From an uncultured Aquimarina sp. (lineage in GTDB: Bacteria; Bacteroidota; Bacteroidia; Flavobacteriales; Flavobacteriaceae), in the NCBI GenBank assembly GCA_947500845.1, contig CANMTP010000008.1, positions 124,001 to 188,000 on the forward strand: a stretch of 64,000 nucleotides of DNA, in the 5' to 3' direction. How positions within the stretch are numbered: the stretch's first letter is position 1; every line of letters begins with the position of its first letter. A model generated the notes under the pieces. It was not told where the DNA came from and made no database searches. It saw only the letters and a program-made list of their open reading frames with translations. The translations under genes and the position numbers were made by a program. Positions 53,406 to 62,113 of this stretch are shown piece after piece.

Positions 53406-53879
53406 ATGAAAAAGAGGTTAATTCGTATCAGTATTGCCGTTTTGGTATGTCTATTAGTAGGTTTTTTAAGTAGTATTGCTACTCAGACCTCTATTGATAC
53501 CTGGTATGTTAATTTAAAAAAGCCTTCCTTTACCCCACCTAGTTGGATTTTTGCACCCGTATGGACTATCTTATATATTATGATGGGTATTGCTGCTGGA
53601 ATTGTATGGAGTAAAGGCTTTTATCATAAATGGGTCAAAACTGCGTTATATCATTTTGGGTTTCAATTGCTACTCAATGCTGCATGGTCCATTTTTTTCT
53701 TTGGATTGCAAAATCCGCTAATTGCGTTATTGGATATAATTGCCCTATTTATCCTATTGCTATTTACAATTAAATGGTTTACTATTGTAAATAGTATTGC
53801 CGCTTACCTACTTATCCCTTATGTTGTTTGGGTTGCTTTTGCGACTGCATTGAATTTTGGCATATGGCAACTAAATTAA
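53406..53879 (+). CDS. tspO: TspO/MBR family tryptophan-rich sensory protein
   Basis: A 157-residue five-TM protein. KKPSFTPPSWIFAPVWTILY is the family signature, with NAAWSIFFFGLQNP and the last-helix YVVWVAFATALNFGIW. TspO proteins bind porphyrins or steroids and modulate tetrapyrrole and stress responses at the membrane. It lies 29 bp upstream of a TetR gene on the same strand, which may be its regulator. Confidence 0.95.
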   Translation: MKKRLIRISIAVLVCLLVGFLSSIATQTSIDTWYVNLKKPSFTPPSWIFAPVWTILYIMMGIAAGIVWSKGFYHKWVKTALYHFGFQLLLNAAWSIFFFGLQNPLIALLDIIALFILLLFTIKWFTIVNSIAAYLLIPYVVWVAFATALNFGIWQLN

Positions 53880-53907
53880 ATTATTAGAATAAGGAATTTC
53901 ACTTTTT

Positions 53908-54477
53908 ATGAGTAAAAAAGCAATAGTTTTACAGACTACTCTAGAATTAATAACCAAACAAGGAATCGGTGCTACTTCTCTTTCACAAATCATTAAAGAA
54001 TCTGGGGTAGCAAATGGTACCGTATATCATCATTTTAAGAATAAAGAAGAAATTATCACCGAGTTATATTTGATGCTCACTCAAGACTTTGGAACGGTAG
54101 TGATGCGTAATATACCCGAAGACGATATCAAAAAACAGTTTACTGTAATGTGGTTAAACCTGTTTTACTATTTTGTGAATAATCCGCTCGCTTTTATATT
54201 TTCTGAACAAATTGCACGATCTCCAGACATTCCGCAATCCTTAAAAGATAAAGCCAGGGAATATTATCATGAAATTGAAGAATATTTCAAGAAGGGAGTT
54301 AAGCAAAAAGTGTTTAAATCCTACAATACGTTAGTTATGGAAGAGCTATTTTTTGGAAATGTGGTCTCCCTTGTAAAAATTCATGAAAACGAACAGATAA
54401 AACTTCAGGAAAAACATATTAATCAAGCTATCGAAATCTCTTGGCGAGGTTTTTTGAAGGATACAACGATTATTTAG
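53908..54477 (+). CDS. TetR/AcrR-family transcriptional regulator
   Basis: A 189-residue repressor. The N-terminal HTH reads ALELITKQGIGATSLSQIIK in pattern (TLELITKQGIGATSLSQII), then GVANGTVYHHFKNKEEIITE. The remainder is an all-helical ligand domain (MWLNLFYYFVNNPLAFIFSE). It is probably co-transcribed with tspO. Ligand unknown. Confidence 0.93.
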   Translation: MSKKAIVLQTTLELITKQGIGATSLSQIIKESGVANGTVYHHFKNKEEIITELYLMLTQDFGTVVMRNIPEDDIKKQFTVMWLNLFYYFVNNPLAFIFSEQIARSPDIPQSLKDKAREYYHEIEEYFKKGVKQKVFKSYNTLVMEELFFGNVVSLVKIHENEQIKLQEKHINQAIEISWRGFLKDTTII

Positions 54478-54528
54478 ATTCTAAACTAATTGTTACATGA
54501 TCCTAGTCCTACAGTGTAATAATTGAAT

Positions 54529-54603
54529 ATTGTCAGTTTAAGTCTGTCGAAGACAATTTCATATGCTATAGATTTAAAACTTCGACAGACTTAGTTTGAC
54601 AAT
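54529..54603. repeat. Inverted repeat (attgtcagtttaagtctgtcgaag)
   Basis: A 75-bp palindromic element with 24-bp arms (54529-54552 and 54580-54603), differing only at a few positions near gtcagttt/gtcaaact. It lies between convergent genes (TetR and a minus-strand exported protein) and may act as a terminator. The gtcagttt keyword links it to the repeats at 22343 and 28478. Confidence 0.65.
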
Positions 54604-54615
54604 TATAGATGATTC

Positions 54616-55404
54616 TTAATTAAATACAATATTGACACAAGATTCTTTATACAAATCTTTTAATACATATTCTATTGCTTTTCTAGCTTCATCAGCCTTT
54701 CCGATCTCACTTCCTTTAAACGTAAGTTTTCCAGTATCTCTACTCCAATAAAACTCATTATTATCAGACTTGATGATTCGCTTATCATCCCTTGAAGTCA
54801 CTTGAAATGAATCAAATTCCTGGCTGTATTCCAGTCCTGATGGGAAGTACACTTCAGTAACAAACTTAGTGGTTCCTTTTCCGTATACATAGCAAACACA
54901 TTGGCCAATATCTTTAGCTTCAGAAACCCGTACCATATTATTTTGTGCAATCTTCCATCCTCCATTTACCCGAATTGCCACGACGTCCATTAGAATAGTT
55001 CCTTTTTCTGCTATTTTCTTATCTATATACGATTCAAAATTAATCACTGCAGAAATAGTTCCTGCTCTTTCCTTTTGGATTTGATAGACGATTTTATCAA
55101 GAATAAGCTTAAATTTATAATTATCATCGTTAATGATATCATCTAGTTGAGAAGCGATATCTTTTTTGCTGTAATTCTTCCTGATTAATGCTCCAGATAA
55201 ATTAACATAAACCGTGTTTCCGTTATATTTTTCATCATATAAGTTTAACACATCATCTTTTTGAGTACCTTGATTAAGCGCATTCATCTTGTTGATGTAA
55301 TCCATAAACAACTGTTGTACAGGATCTTTGTCTCCAGAAGCATATCCATGATGTAAGTTACTTAATAAAAAAACAAAGAGAAGGAAGTAGGTAATTTTTT
55401 TCAT
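54616..55404 (-). CDS. Exported hypothetical protein with NTF2-like region
   Basis: A 262-residue protein with a signal peptide (LLFVFLLSNLHHGYAS, about residues 1-23). Residues 30-165 resemble an NTF2-like cone fold (VQQLFMDYINKMNALNQ, VVAIRVNGGWKIAQNNMVRV). The C-terminal part has a pair of cysteines (CVCYVYG) and another near the end (KESCVNIVFN). No enzymatic motif is seen. It stands alone, facing the TetR gene. Function unknown. Confidence 0.75.
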   Translation of the reverse strand: MKKITYFLLFVFLLSNLHHGYASGDKDPVQQLFMDYINKMNALNQGTQKDDVLNLYDEKYNGNTVYVNLSGALIRKNYSKKDIASQLDDIINDDNYKFKLILDKIVYQIQKERAGTISAVINFESYIDKKIAEKGTILMDVVAIRVNGGWKIAQNNMVRVSEAKDIGQCVCYVYGKGTTKFVTEVYFPSGLEYSQEFDSFQVTSRDDKRIIKSDNNEFYWSRDTGKLTFKGSEIGKADEARKAIEYVLKDLYKESCVNIVFN

Positions 55405-55477
55405 AATTAGTGAGGTGCTAGTTTAACTTATAAATATATAAAATTTTAATGAAAATAACGAATTGTACTAGTGCTAT

Positions 55478-56035
55478 TTATGAATTTGATTTACTTATTT
55501 CTAGTAATTTAATTATGGTTTTTAAATTTCTGGTAGTAGCGCTGCACTTCAGTTTTTTTTCAAAGAAATTATTGTTCAGCTTCGTTTTTCCGTAACCATT
55601 GGCGGCAAAAAAATATACTACATTTTTGGTTATCACAAACTCTTCTCCGCCTGAAGATGCGGCAATACACGTTTCTGGATTTGTAGTCTCTGGTGCACTG
55701 CCTAACAACGTAAAATACATCCTTTTCTCTTCGATTTCCCCACTCATAATTCTTTTAGAAAACGGATTGTTTTGATGGATTGATTTCAATGTCTTTGGAG
55801 TAAGCACTAGCACTGGGACATCATATTCAAAGGTTTCCAAAATTCTTTCTTTAATACAATGGCCAAGGAAATCAATATCTTCTTTATCACTTTTGAAAAT
55901 AATATTACCACTCTGAATATAGGTGGTTACCGATGTGAAACCAAGATTTTCAAACATAGTCTTCAGATCGACCATTTTGATTTTTTTCTGTCCGCTAACG
56001 TTAATACCACGAAGTAATGCGATATATATTTTCAT
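55478..56035 (-). CDS. DUF1697 family protein
   Basis: A 185-residue DUF1697 protein. The start YIALLRGINVSGQKKIKMVD, VTTYIQSGNIIFKSD and DVPVLVLTPKTLKSI are the family hallmarks, and FFAANGYGKTKLNNNFFEKK is the conserved later block. The fold is an alpha/beta two-layer sandwich. No biochemical function is known. It precedes the dispersed repeat at 56104. Confidence 0.92.
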   Translation of the reverse strand: MKIYIALLRGINVSGQKKIKMVDLKTMFENLGFTSVTTYIQSGNIIFKSDKEDIDFLGHCIKERILETFEYDVPVLVLTPKTLKSIHQNNPFSKRIMSGEIEEKRMYFTLLGSAPETTNPETCIAASSGGEEFVITKNVVYFFAANGYGKTKLNNNFFEKKLKCSATTRNLKTIIKLLEISKSNS

Positions 56036-56103
56036 TGGATATTTTGATTTATATTAATATGCTTCTACAAATACAGGTAGTGCCAAAGAATGTTAAAGTT
56101 TCA

Positions 56104-56207
56104 TTTTTATTGGCGCCGCCAAAGGGTATGATACCCCCAAGGCTTGCCTCGAAATTAAAAATTTGCTTCTAACAAATACCTCTCGGCTTGCCCCCGAGGT
56201 AATTTAC
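56104..56207. repeat. Dispersed 104-bp repeat, copy 2 (inverted relative to copy 1)
   Basis: The reverse complement of the element at 24680-24783, again directly downstream of a gene: its right end reaches the stop codon of the HI0933-type gene. It begins tttttattggcgccgccaaa and ends cccccgaggtaatttac. Both copies follow a coding region, so it may work as a 3' hairpin. Confidence 0.8.
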
Positions 56208-57418
56208 TATGAAGCAATGGATTGAGCAGCAATAAAACCGCTAGTCCAGGCATTTTGAAAATTAAAGCCCCCGGTAATAGCATCAATATTTAACACCTCT
56301 CCTGCAAAGTAGAGGTTCTTATATAACTTACTCTCAAACGTCTTAAAGTTAACTTCTTTAAGGTTAATCCCGCCGGCGGTTACAAACTCTTCCTTAAACG
56401 TACTCTTTCCATTTACCTGAAAAATTCCTTGCGTAAGTTCTTCTGATAATTCACGAAGCTGAAATTTATTCAAATCTGCCCAACGCGTATCTTTTTTAAT
56501 ACCTGAAGCTATGATCAAACTCTGCCAGAGCCTCTTGGGCAATTCGAATTTGGCATATGTATATACTTGCTGCTTCGAGTGGTTATTTTTTAATTCTTTC
56601 AGTTGCTCCAGCACCTCTGGTTGTGAATACTGCGGAAGCCAGTTTACCTTAATTTCAAAATGATAGTCGAATGCATTCAACGCTATGGCGCCCCAGGCTG
56701 ATAATTTTAAGATGGCAGGGCCGCTCATTCCCCAATGTGTAATTAATAAAGGCCCTTGGCTAGTTAATTTTGAGTTTTCAACCTTTACTGTTGCATTGGT
56801 AACTACCCCTGGCAAAGCTGCAATTCTTGAATCCTTGATGTTAAACGTAAACAAAGACGGAACCGGATTAATAGTTTCATGACCCAATTTCTGAAGTAAT
56901 TTCCAGATTTTTGGATTGCTACCCGTTGCGATCATTAATTTTGTTGTTGTGAAATCCCCTTGACTGGTGTTAACCTCCCAAACTTTATTTTCTTGCTGAA
57001 AACTTTTTACGGCATGATTTGTTAATATTTCGATACCTAATCGCCTGGTTTCAGACAAAAAACAATCAATAATAGTTTGTGAAGAATCTGAAACCGGAAA
57101 TATCCTTCCATCGTCTTCAATCTTTAATTCGATACCGCGCTGACCAAACCAATCCATCGTATCACCAGTCATGAAAGTATGAAAAGGTCCTTTCAGCTCT
57201 TTTTCTCCGCGGGGATAATTTTTGCTTAATTCATTAGGTATAAATTCGGCATGAGTGACATTGCAGCGCCCGCCACCAGACACACGTACTTTGGACAGGA
57301 CTTCTTTTCCCCTTTCTAGAATGGCGATTTTTAGATCGGGATTATTTTCAGCAACATTGATTGCTGTAAAAAATCCGGCAGCACCTCCACCAACGATAAT
57401 CAGATCATAGTTCATCAT
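56207..57418 (-). CDS. HI0933-like NAD(P)/FAD-dependent oxidoreductase
   Basis: A 403-residue flavoprotein of the HI0933/BaiN family. FAD motif DLIIVGGGAAGFFTAINVAE, the second conserved block KVRVSGGGRCNVTHAEF, LLITHWGMSGPAILKLSAWG and the C-terminal AGEVLNIDAITGGFNFQNAW are all present. The biochemical role of the family is poorly defined; a bile-acid reductase member is known. The start overlaps the stop of the GDPD gene by 4 bp (ATGA), so the two are translationally coupled. Confidence 0.93.
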   Translation of the reverse strand: MMNYDLIIVGGGAAGFFTAINVAENNPDLKIAILERGKEVLSKVRVSGGGRCNVTHAEFIPNELSKNYPRGEKELKGPFHTFMTGDTMDWFGQRGIELKIEDDGRIFPVSDSSQTIIDCFLSETRRLGIEILTNHAVKSFQQENKVWEVNTSQGDFTTTKLMIATGSNPKIWKLLQKLGHETINPVPSLFTFNIKDSRIAALPGVVTNATVKVENSKLTSQGPLLITHWGMSGPAILKLSAWGAIALNAFDYHFEIKVNWLPQYSQPEVLEQLKELKNNHSKQQVYTYAKFELPKRLWQSLIIASGIKKDTRWADLNKFQLRELSEELTQGIFQVNGKSTFKEEFVTAGGINLKEVNFKTFESKLYKNLYFAGEVLNIDAITGGFNFQNAWTSGFIAAQSIAS

Positions 57419-58092
57419 GCAAAATTCGGAAAATCTGTGATGATGGCATCAACATTCCATTTTTTTAATTTGCGAATCATCATTTCTTTATTTACTGTCC
57501 AAGCATACACTTTATACCCGTATTCTTGTGCAAGAATAACTTCATCTTTAGTTAAAGTAAGTATTGGTGGGTGTATTGAAAATGCTTTTAGTTTTTTTGC
57601 AACAGGTAATGCCTTAGTAATATTCTCTTCGGTAAGCACCCCTACTTTAAACTTTGAAGAGCTATTTTTTACATCAAACAACTGCGAATGGTCAAAACTA
57701 GAGATGATGAAATGATCATAATCCCAATCGGTCTTTTCGATATATTCTTCAACTATTTTCAAGGTTGGTAATGCAGTATCTTTTCCTTTCAATTCGATAT
57801 TAAGTGTGCATCGCGCATCGACCAGACGCAACACCTCATCCAGGGTTGGTATGAAAAACCCTTCTACGGTTTTGAATTGTTTTAGCTCTTGTAAAGTATA
57901 ATCGGTAACCTTCCCATGGCCATCAGTAGTTCTGTCTAACGTTTCATCATGAATCACTATTAATTCTCCCGATTTACAACAATGCACATCGATCTCGATA
58001 CCGTCTATAGGATGAATTAAAGCTTCTGCGATAGAGGCTAATGTATTCTCTGCTACAAGACCTGCAGCACCACGATGACCGAATATTTTCAT
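57415..58092 (-). CDS. Glycerophosphodiester phosphodiesterase
   Basis: A 225-residue GDPD TIM barrel. FGHRGAAGLVAENTLASIAE contains the catalytic His and metal-ligand Glu; GIEIDVHCCKSGELIVIHDE follows with ELKQFK and the C-terminal VYAWTVNKEMM. It hydrolyses glycerophosphodiesters to glycerol-3-phosphate and an alcohol. No signal peptide, so cytosolic. It is the first gene of a two-gene operon. Confidence 0.95.
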   Translation of the reverse strand: MKIFGHRGAAGLVAENTLASIAEALIHPIDGIEIDVHCCKSGELIVIHDETLDRTTDGHGKVTDYTLQELKQFKTVEGFFIPTLDEVLRLVDARCTLNIELKGKDTALPTLKIVEEYIEKTDWDYDHFIISSFDHSQLFDVKNSSSKFKVGVLTEENITKALPVAKKLKAFSIHPPILTLTKDEVILAQEYGYKVYAWTVNKEMMIRKLKKWNVDAIITDFPNFA

Positions 58093-58398
58093 CAGTTCTT
58101 TATTTATGGTTTTTAAATATCACACTTCGGTAAGCTGAGCACGGATATGGAATTTGCCATTAAACATTACGGTTGATATTCATGCAATTATCATAGCTCG
58201 TTTCATAGGCTAAATTCAGTATAAAACTAGGCAAATATGCTTCTAAAACCTAAAGGAGAAACGCTACGATTGTTTATTTATGGTGTGGTATTATAGTATT
58301 GCTCATATAAAACATTCATTAGATGATCCATTAAACCCTATAAAATGCAGACAAAAGCCTACTGAAAGATTCTAGAAAAAAACTGAAAAAAAATATCT
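58093..58398. other. Leader region before the structured RNA
   Basis: AT-rich sequence between the GDPD start (minus strand) and the structured RNA. A weak promoter candidate for a plus-strand RNA is TTG at 58270-58272 followed 21 bp later by tagtattg (58294-58301), one mismatch from TAnnTTTG. No ORF. Confidence 0.3.
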
Positions 58399-58654
58399 CA
58401 GTTTCAAAAAATGAAACTGGCGTGCAGTATCCTTGCACTGTAAATGGAAGTTACCATTTTCAGTTCGTAGTTAGCCAGTACGATCCTGATTGTTAATCAG
58501 ATTAAAATAAAGATTCAATATTCGATGGAGACTAGGGGTAGGCGAGATCGATATTGGATCCTAAGGAGGTAATGATACCCCTTAATTTTTCGGCGGTTTG
58601 CTGATTTTTTGTAATTCCCTTGATTCTCCTGTATTTCGGTACAGGAGAATTTTT
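58399..58654 (+). ncRNA. Candidate structured RNA ending in an intrinsic terminator
   Basis: This stretch has no ORF but a dense series of hairpins. Hairpin 1 is cagtttc/gaaactg (58399-58419). A three-way-like unit is closed by actggc (58416-58421) and gccagt (58474-58479), with inner stems gtgca/tgcac and aaatgg/ccattt. Then come ctgatt/aatcag, a 10-bp stem caatattcgat/atcgatattg with a 20-nt loop, aaggaggta/taccccttt-type pairing (58563-58583), and a terminator. Two pairings exclude others: hairpin 1 versus the closing stem, and loop aggggta (58534-58540) versus taccccttt at 58576, which suggests a switching RNA. I cannot assign an Rfam family. Confidence 0.6.
58623..58654 (+). terminator. 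Strong intrinsic terminator of the structured RNA
   Basis: A perfect 11-bp stem attctcctgta / tacaggagaat closes a tttcgg loop and is followed by five T. It works only for plus-strand transcription, and no plus-strand protein gene lies upstream for several kilobases, which is the main evidence for an independent RNA here. Confidence 0.85.
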
Positions 58655-58770
58655 ACTTAATCATTTATCTGTTTATCCCAAAAAATGAAATAAAAGTCTA
58701 TTCTCGATAATTCTTCTGAGCTTTTTGAAGTACATTTTTTTAGAGAAAACTGCTATTAAAAGCTTTTCGA

Positions 58771-59949
58771 TTATTTAAACGCAGAAAATCCAGTGATATC
58801 CAAACCTGTGATTAACAAATGGATATCATGCGTTCCCTCGTAAGTGATCACGCTTTCTAAGTTCATCATATGGCGCATAATACTATACTCCCCCGTAATA
58901 CCCATACCACCAAGGATCTGTCGTGCTTCTCTGGCAATTTTTATGGCCATATCTACATTATTGCGTTTGGCCATAGAGATTTGGGCACTTGTTGCTTTTC
59001 CTTGATTACGCAATACTCCTAATCGCCAAGCCAGTAATTGCGCTTTGGTAATTTCGGTAATCATTTCTGCTAATTTCTTCTGCTGTAACTGTGTTGCTCC
59101 AATAGGTTTGTCAAATTGAACACGTTCTTTAGCATATCGCAAAGCAGTATCATAGCAGTCCATAGCAGCACCTATTGCTCCCCATGCAATTCCATAGCGA
59201 GCAGAATCCAAACAACCCAAAGGAGCTCCCAACCCGCTTTTGTTAGGTAGCAAATTCTCTTTGGGTACTTTTACATTATCAAAGATCAATTCTCCTGTGG
59301 CCGATGCACGAAGTGACCATTTATTATGAGTCTCTGGTGTTGTAAAACCTTCCATACCCCGCTCGACTATCAAACCATGGATACGTCCTTCTTCATTTTT
59401 AGCCCAAACTACGGCAACGTCTGCAAAAGGAGCATTTGATATCCATAGCTTTGCCCCGTTAAGCAGATAATGATCTCCTTTATCTTTAAAATTCGTGGTC
59501 ATCCCGCCAGGATTTGACCCATGATCGGGTTCGGTTAGACCAAAACAACCCATAAATTCTCCTGAGGCTAATTTTGGTAAATATTTTTTGCGTTGCTCTT
59601 CATTACCATATTTCCAGATAGGGTACATTACTAAAGACGATTGTACCGATGAAGTAGACCGCACTCCAGAATCACCTCGTTCTATTTCTTGCATGATCAA
59701 ACCATAACTTATCTGGTCCAATCCCGCCCCTCCATATTCTTCTGGGATATAAGGACCAAAGGCCCCGATTTCTGCTAATCCTTTGATGATTTGATTAGGA
59801 AATTCGGCACGTTGCGCATATTCTTCTATAATTGGAGAAACTTCGCGTTTTACCCAGCTGCGGGCAGCATCACGAACCAATTTGTGTTCGTCTGTAAGTA
59901 ATTCGTCTATATTATAGTAATCGGGAGCTTCAAAAAGATCTGGCTTCAT
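58771..59949 (-). CDS. Acyl-CoA dehydrogenase (glutaryl-CoA dehydrogenase-like)
   Basis: A 392-residue FAD-dependent acyl-CoA dehydrogenase. GCFGLTEPDHGSNPGGMTT is the flavin/substrate segment, RQILGGMGITGEYSIMRHMM and the catalytic-Glu motif VITYEGTHDIHLLITGLDIT follow. The YEGTHDIH wording and the N-terminal SWVKREVSPIIEEYAQRAEF match glutaryl-CoA dehydrogenases, which oxidise and decarboxylate glutaryl-CoA in lysine breakdown. It is monocistronic here. Confidence 0.92.
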   Translation of the reverse strand: MKPDLFEAPDYYNIDELLTDEHKLVRDAARSWVKREVSPIIEEYAQRAEFPNQIIKGLAEIGAFGPYIPEEYGGAGLDQISYGLIMQEIERGDSGVRSTSSVQSSLVMYPIWKYGNEEQRKKYLPKLASGEFMGCFGLTEPDHGSNPGGMTTNFKDKGDHYLLNGAKLWISNAPFADVAVVWAKNEEGRIHGLIVERGMEGFTTPETHNKWSLRASATGELIFDNVKVPKENLLPNKSGLGAPLGCLDSARYGIAWGAIGAAMDCYDTALRYAKERVQFDKPIGATQLQQKKLAEMITEITKAQLLAWRLGVLRNQGKATSAQISMAKRNNVDMAIKIAREARQILGGMGITGEYSIMRHMMNLESVITYEGTHDIHLLITGLDITGFSAFK

Positions 59950-60383
59950 CTGGCAGTATATTTTATTTACATTATTTCTAAAACTAGTACACTTAAATAC
60001 TCAACAAATGTAATTAATGGAAAAAGAGCAACCAATTTTTTTCATACGTTTAAATTCTTTTAATTATTTTAAAGATTAATCAAAAAGTCAAAAATACAGT
60101 TGATCGCTGTACCCTCAAATCCATTATGCATATTTTTTTTCAAGAAATAAAAGTGATGATTGTTTTATAAATATGCAATCAAAATTGTGTATAAATTCCG
60201 CAGGTCAACACCTTTTTCTACACTTCTCTTCGTATGTGCAGAAATAAATTCTAAAAACAAATAATTTATAAAATATTGATTATCATTTGTTTACAATTAA
60301 GATGTAATCTGAAATCATCTACTGGCACAATTATTCTATAGTATACTGTGTAACAAAATGTAAATCTTAAAAAGAAACACAAA
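59950..60383. other. Divergent intergenic region, nothing recognised
   Basis: 434 bp of AT-rich sequence between the acyl-CoA dehydrogenase (minus) and a small PepSY-like gene (plus). It has no ORF and no strong hairpin. A tatagtatactgtg string near 60338-60351 could be part of a promoter. Confidence 0.35.
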
Positions 60384-60698
60384 ATGAAAAATTTATTTGT
60401 ATTACCAGCTTTAGCTTTTGGATTATTATTAGGAACTCAAGGGATCAACGCACAAGAAACCGCTTCAAATGATAATACTGAAGTTACGGCTCCCGCTCAA
60501 GATAAATACATCGAATTAGCGGTGGAAAATCTTCCTCAAAAGGTTATCGATGCAGTAGCAAAAGACTTTGCAGGAGCTACTATCGAAAAAGCTGGTGCTA
60601 AAGAAGATGCTTCAGAATTTATGTTAGTATTGAAGCAAGGCGAGAAAGAAATGGAAGTATACTGTGACGCAGATGGTAACTGGATAACTAAGGACTAA
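60384..60698 (+). CDS. Exported PepSY-like (DUF2874-type) small protein
   Basis: A 104-residue protein with a signal peptide (residues 1-23, ending GTQGINAQ). The single domain resembles PepSY-like periplasmic modules (VENLPQKVIDAVAKDFAGAT, EKAGAKEDASEFMLVLKQGE, MEVYCDADGNW). These are thought to bind or inhibit peptidases or to act as scaffolds. It is followed by a strong terminator. Confidence 0.85.
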   Translation: MKNLFVLPALAFGLLLGTQGINAQETASNDNTEVTAPAQDKYIELAVENLPQKVIDAVAKDFAGATIEKAGAKEDASEFMLVLKQGEKEMEVYCDADGNWITKD

Positions 60699-60765
60699 CC
60701 AAAATAGTAAAGGCTTAACTTCTGAATACTCGACGAATTAAGCTTTGCAGAGTGATTGAATTTGG

Positions 60766-60795
60766 AAAAGGAGAACTTTTAAAGTTCTCCTTTTT
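60766..60795. terminator. Bidirectional hairpin terminator
   Basis: A stem of about 14 bp, aaaaggagaacttt / aaagttctcctttt, with a minimal loop, flanked by A and T runs. It lies between the convergent PepSY-like and TrmN6 genes and can stop both transcripts. Confidence 0.85.
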
Positions 60796-60802
60796 AATGT
60801 TG

Positions 60803-61513
60803 CTACATTTTCAAATAAAAACCTTGAGTAAGATTAATGTAAGCGTCTGTATATTGATGCCTAGAATTTTCAATAATCAGTTCGTCTGTTTGAGGAACGG
60901 CCTGATCAAAACCAAACAAGACCATACTTCTTATTATTTTGGAAGTTGGATTACCTTTTACTCTGGTAATTTTATGGGCATATAGCGATACTTCTTTTGC
61001 AAGTTTAATAATCTTTTCTTCTTCTTTGTATGGTAAGATTATTGCAAATTTTCCATGATCCGACATTAATTTTGAAGCTCCAACCAACAAGTGTTCAAAT
61101 GGAAGTGAACCCTGAAATCTGGCTATATCCCGTTGTTTATTTGACGTTTTATAATCTTCAGCATAAAAAGGTGGATTGCTAATTAACAGATCATACTGGT
61201 CATCCATCTCTTCGACAAATTCTTGAAAAGAGGCATGATAACAAAACAATCTATCTCCCCAAGATGAAGATTCAAAATTATCGACCGCTTGTTCATAGGC
61301 TTCTGCGTCGATCTCGATGGCATCAATAATTTCGGCATCAGAACGCTGCGCAGCCATTAATGCAATAATACCTGTGCCTGTACCAATATCCAGAATTGAA
61401 CTTTCAGAACCGCCTATTGGCACCCAAGCACCCAATAAAACTCCATCTGTACCTATTTTCATGGCACATCGATCCTGTTGTATTGTGAATTGTTTAAATT
61501 CGAAAGGTTTCAT
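60803..61513 (-). CDS. trmN6: tRNA1(Val) (adenine(37)-N6)-methyltransferase (TrmN6/YfiC family)
   Basis: A 236-residue class I methyltransferase. DRCAMKIGTDGVLLGAWVPI is the family start, ILDIGTGTGIIALMAAQRSD the SAM-binding motif, and LLISNPPFYAEDYKTSNKQR holds the NPPF catalytic motif. It methylates N6 of A37 in tRNA-Val. The Met encoded at 61511-61513 (MKPFEFKQF) is preferred over one three codons upstream. It lies downstream of rimM on the same strand, separated by about 60 bp. Confidence 0.92.
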   Translation of the reverse strand: MKPFEFKQFTIQQDRCAMKIGTDGVLLGAWVPIGGSESSILDIGTGTGIIALMAAQRSDAEIIDAIEIDAEAYEQAVDNFESSSWGDRLFCYHASFQEFVEEMDDQYDLLISNPPFYAEDYKTSNKQRDIARFQGSLPFEHLLVGASKLMSDHGKFAIILPYKEEEKIIKLAKEVSLYAHKITRVKGNPTSKIIRSMVLFGFDQAVPQTDELIIENSRHQYTDAYINLTQGFYLKM

Positions 61514-61575
61514 TTGTAACAATTTTACTGGAAAATGAATTCTGGCCTTGCCAGATTGACGAAGAAGGTGAGAAT

Positions 61576-62100
61576 TTAAAGATATAAATCAATAAGCCCT
61601 TCAGGTGTATTTACGAAAACCTGTTTTGCCTCTCGATCTATTTTTTCAACGAACTCATCATTCATAGGGATGAGGACCTCGGTACCTTTATGATCGATTT
61701 CAAAAAGAGCCTGTGCTGTTGAGTCATTGATTGATTTGATGATTCCTACTTCTCCAAAGGTTTGGTCTATAATGGTAAAACCAATAACTTCGTGATAATA
61801 AAATTGATCTCCTTCTAGTTTTGGCAGTAGTGTGAGCGGAAGATAAATTTCTGCTTTCATCAAATCATCTGCATCTTCTTCAGTATCTACATCCTCAAAT
61901 TTCACCCGAAGTAAATCACTTTTATGCAATGCACTTCTTTCAATAAAAAAAGGAACCAGATTGTCGTTATAGTCAACAAATACTGATTCCATTTTTACAT
62001 AACTTTCGGGTTCATCGGTATCCAGTTTAATCAATACCTCACCCTTAAAACTAAATTTACTTACGATTTTACCTAGATAGAAGCATTCTTCTTTCTTCAT
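61576..62100 (-). CDS. rimM: Ribosome maturation factor RimM
   Basis: A 174-residue RimM with its N-terminal RimM domain (ECFYLGKIVSKFSFKGEVLI, LKLDTDEPE-type block) and a PRC-barrel C-terminal half (YYHEVIGFTIIDQTFGEVGI, VLIPMNDEFVEKIDREAKQV). It helps 30S head maturation by binding S19. The open frame runs on upstream into rpsP, but ATG 62098-62100 gives the family N-terminus. It is 13 bp downstream of rpsP, the usual order. Confidence 0.95.
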   Translation of the reverse strand: MKKEECFYLGKIVSKFSFKGEVLIKLDTDEPESYVKMESVFVDYNDNLVPFFIERSALHKSDLLRVKFEDVDTEEDADDLMKAEIYLPLTLLPKLEGDQFYYHEVIGFTIIDQTFGEVGIIKSINDSTAQALFEIDHKGTEVLIPMNDEFVEKIDREAKQVFVNTPEGLIDLYL

Positions 62101-62113
62101 CGCAATACTACAA

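Noticed and set aside
58399..58654. Cobalamin riboswitch (ctgtaaa and agccag strings recall the B12 boxes)
   Set aside because: The usual order of conserved boxes and the ACCTGCC end are not present, and there is no downstream vitamin B12 gene; kept as an unassigned structured RNA instead.
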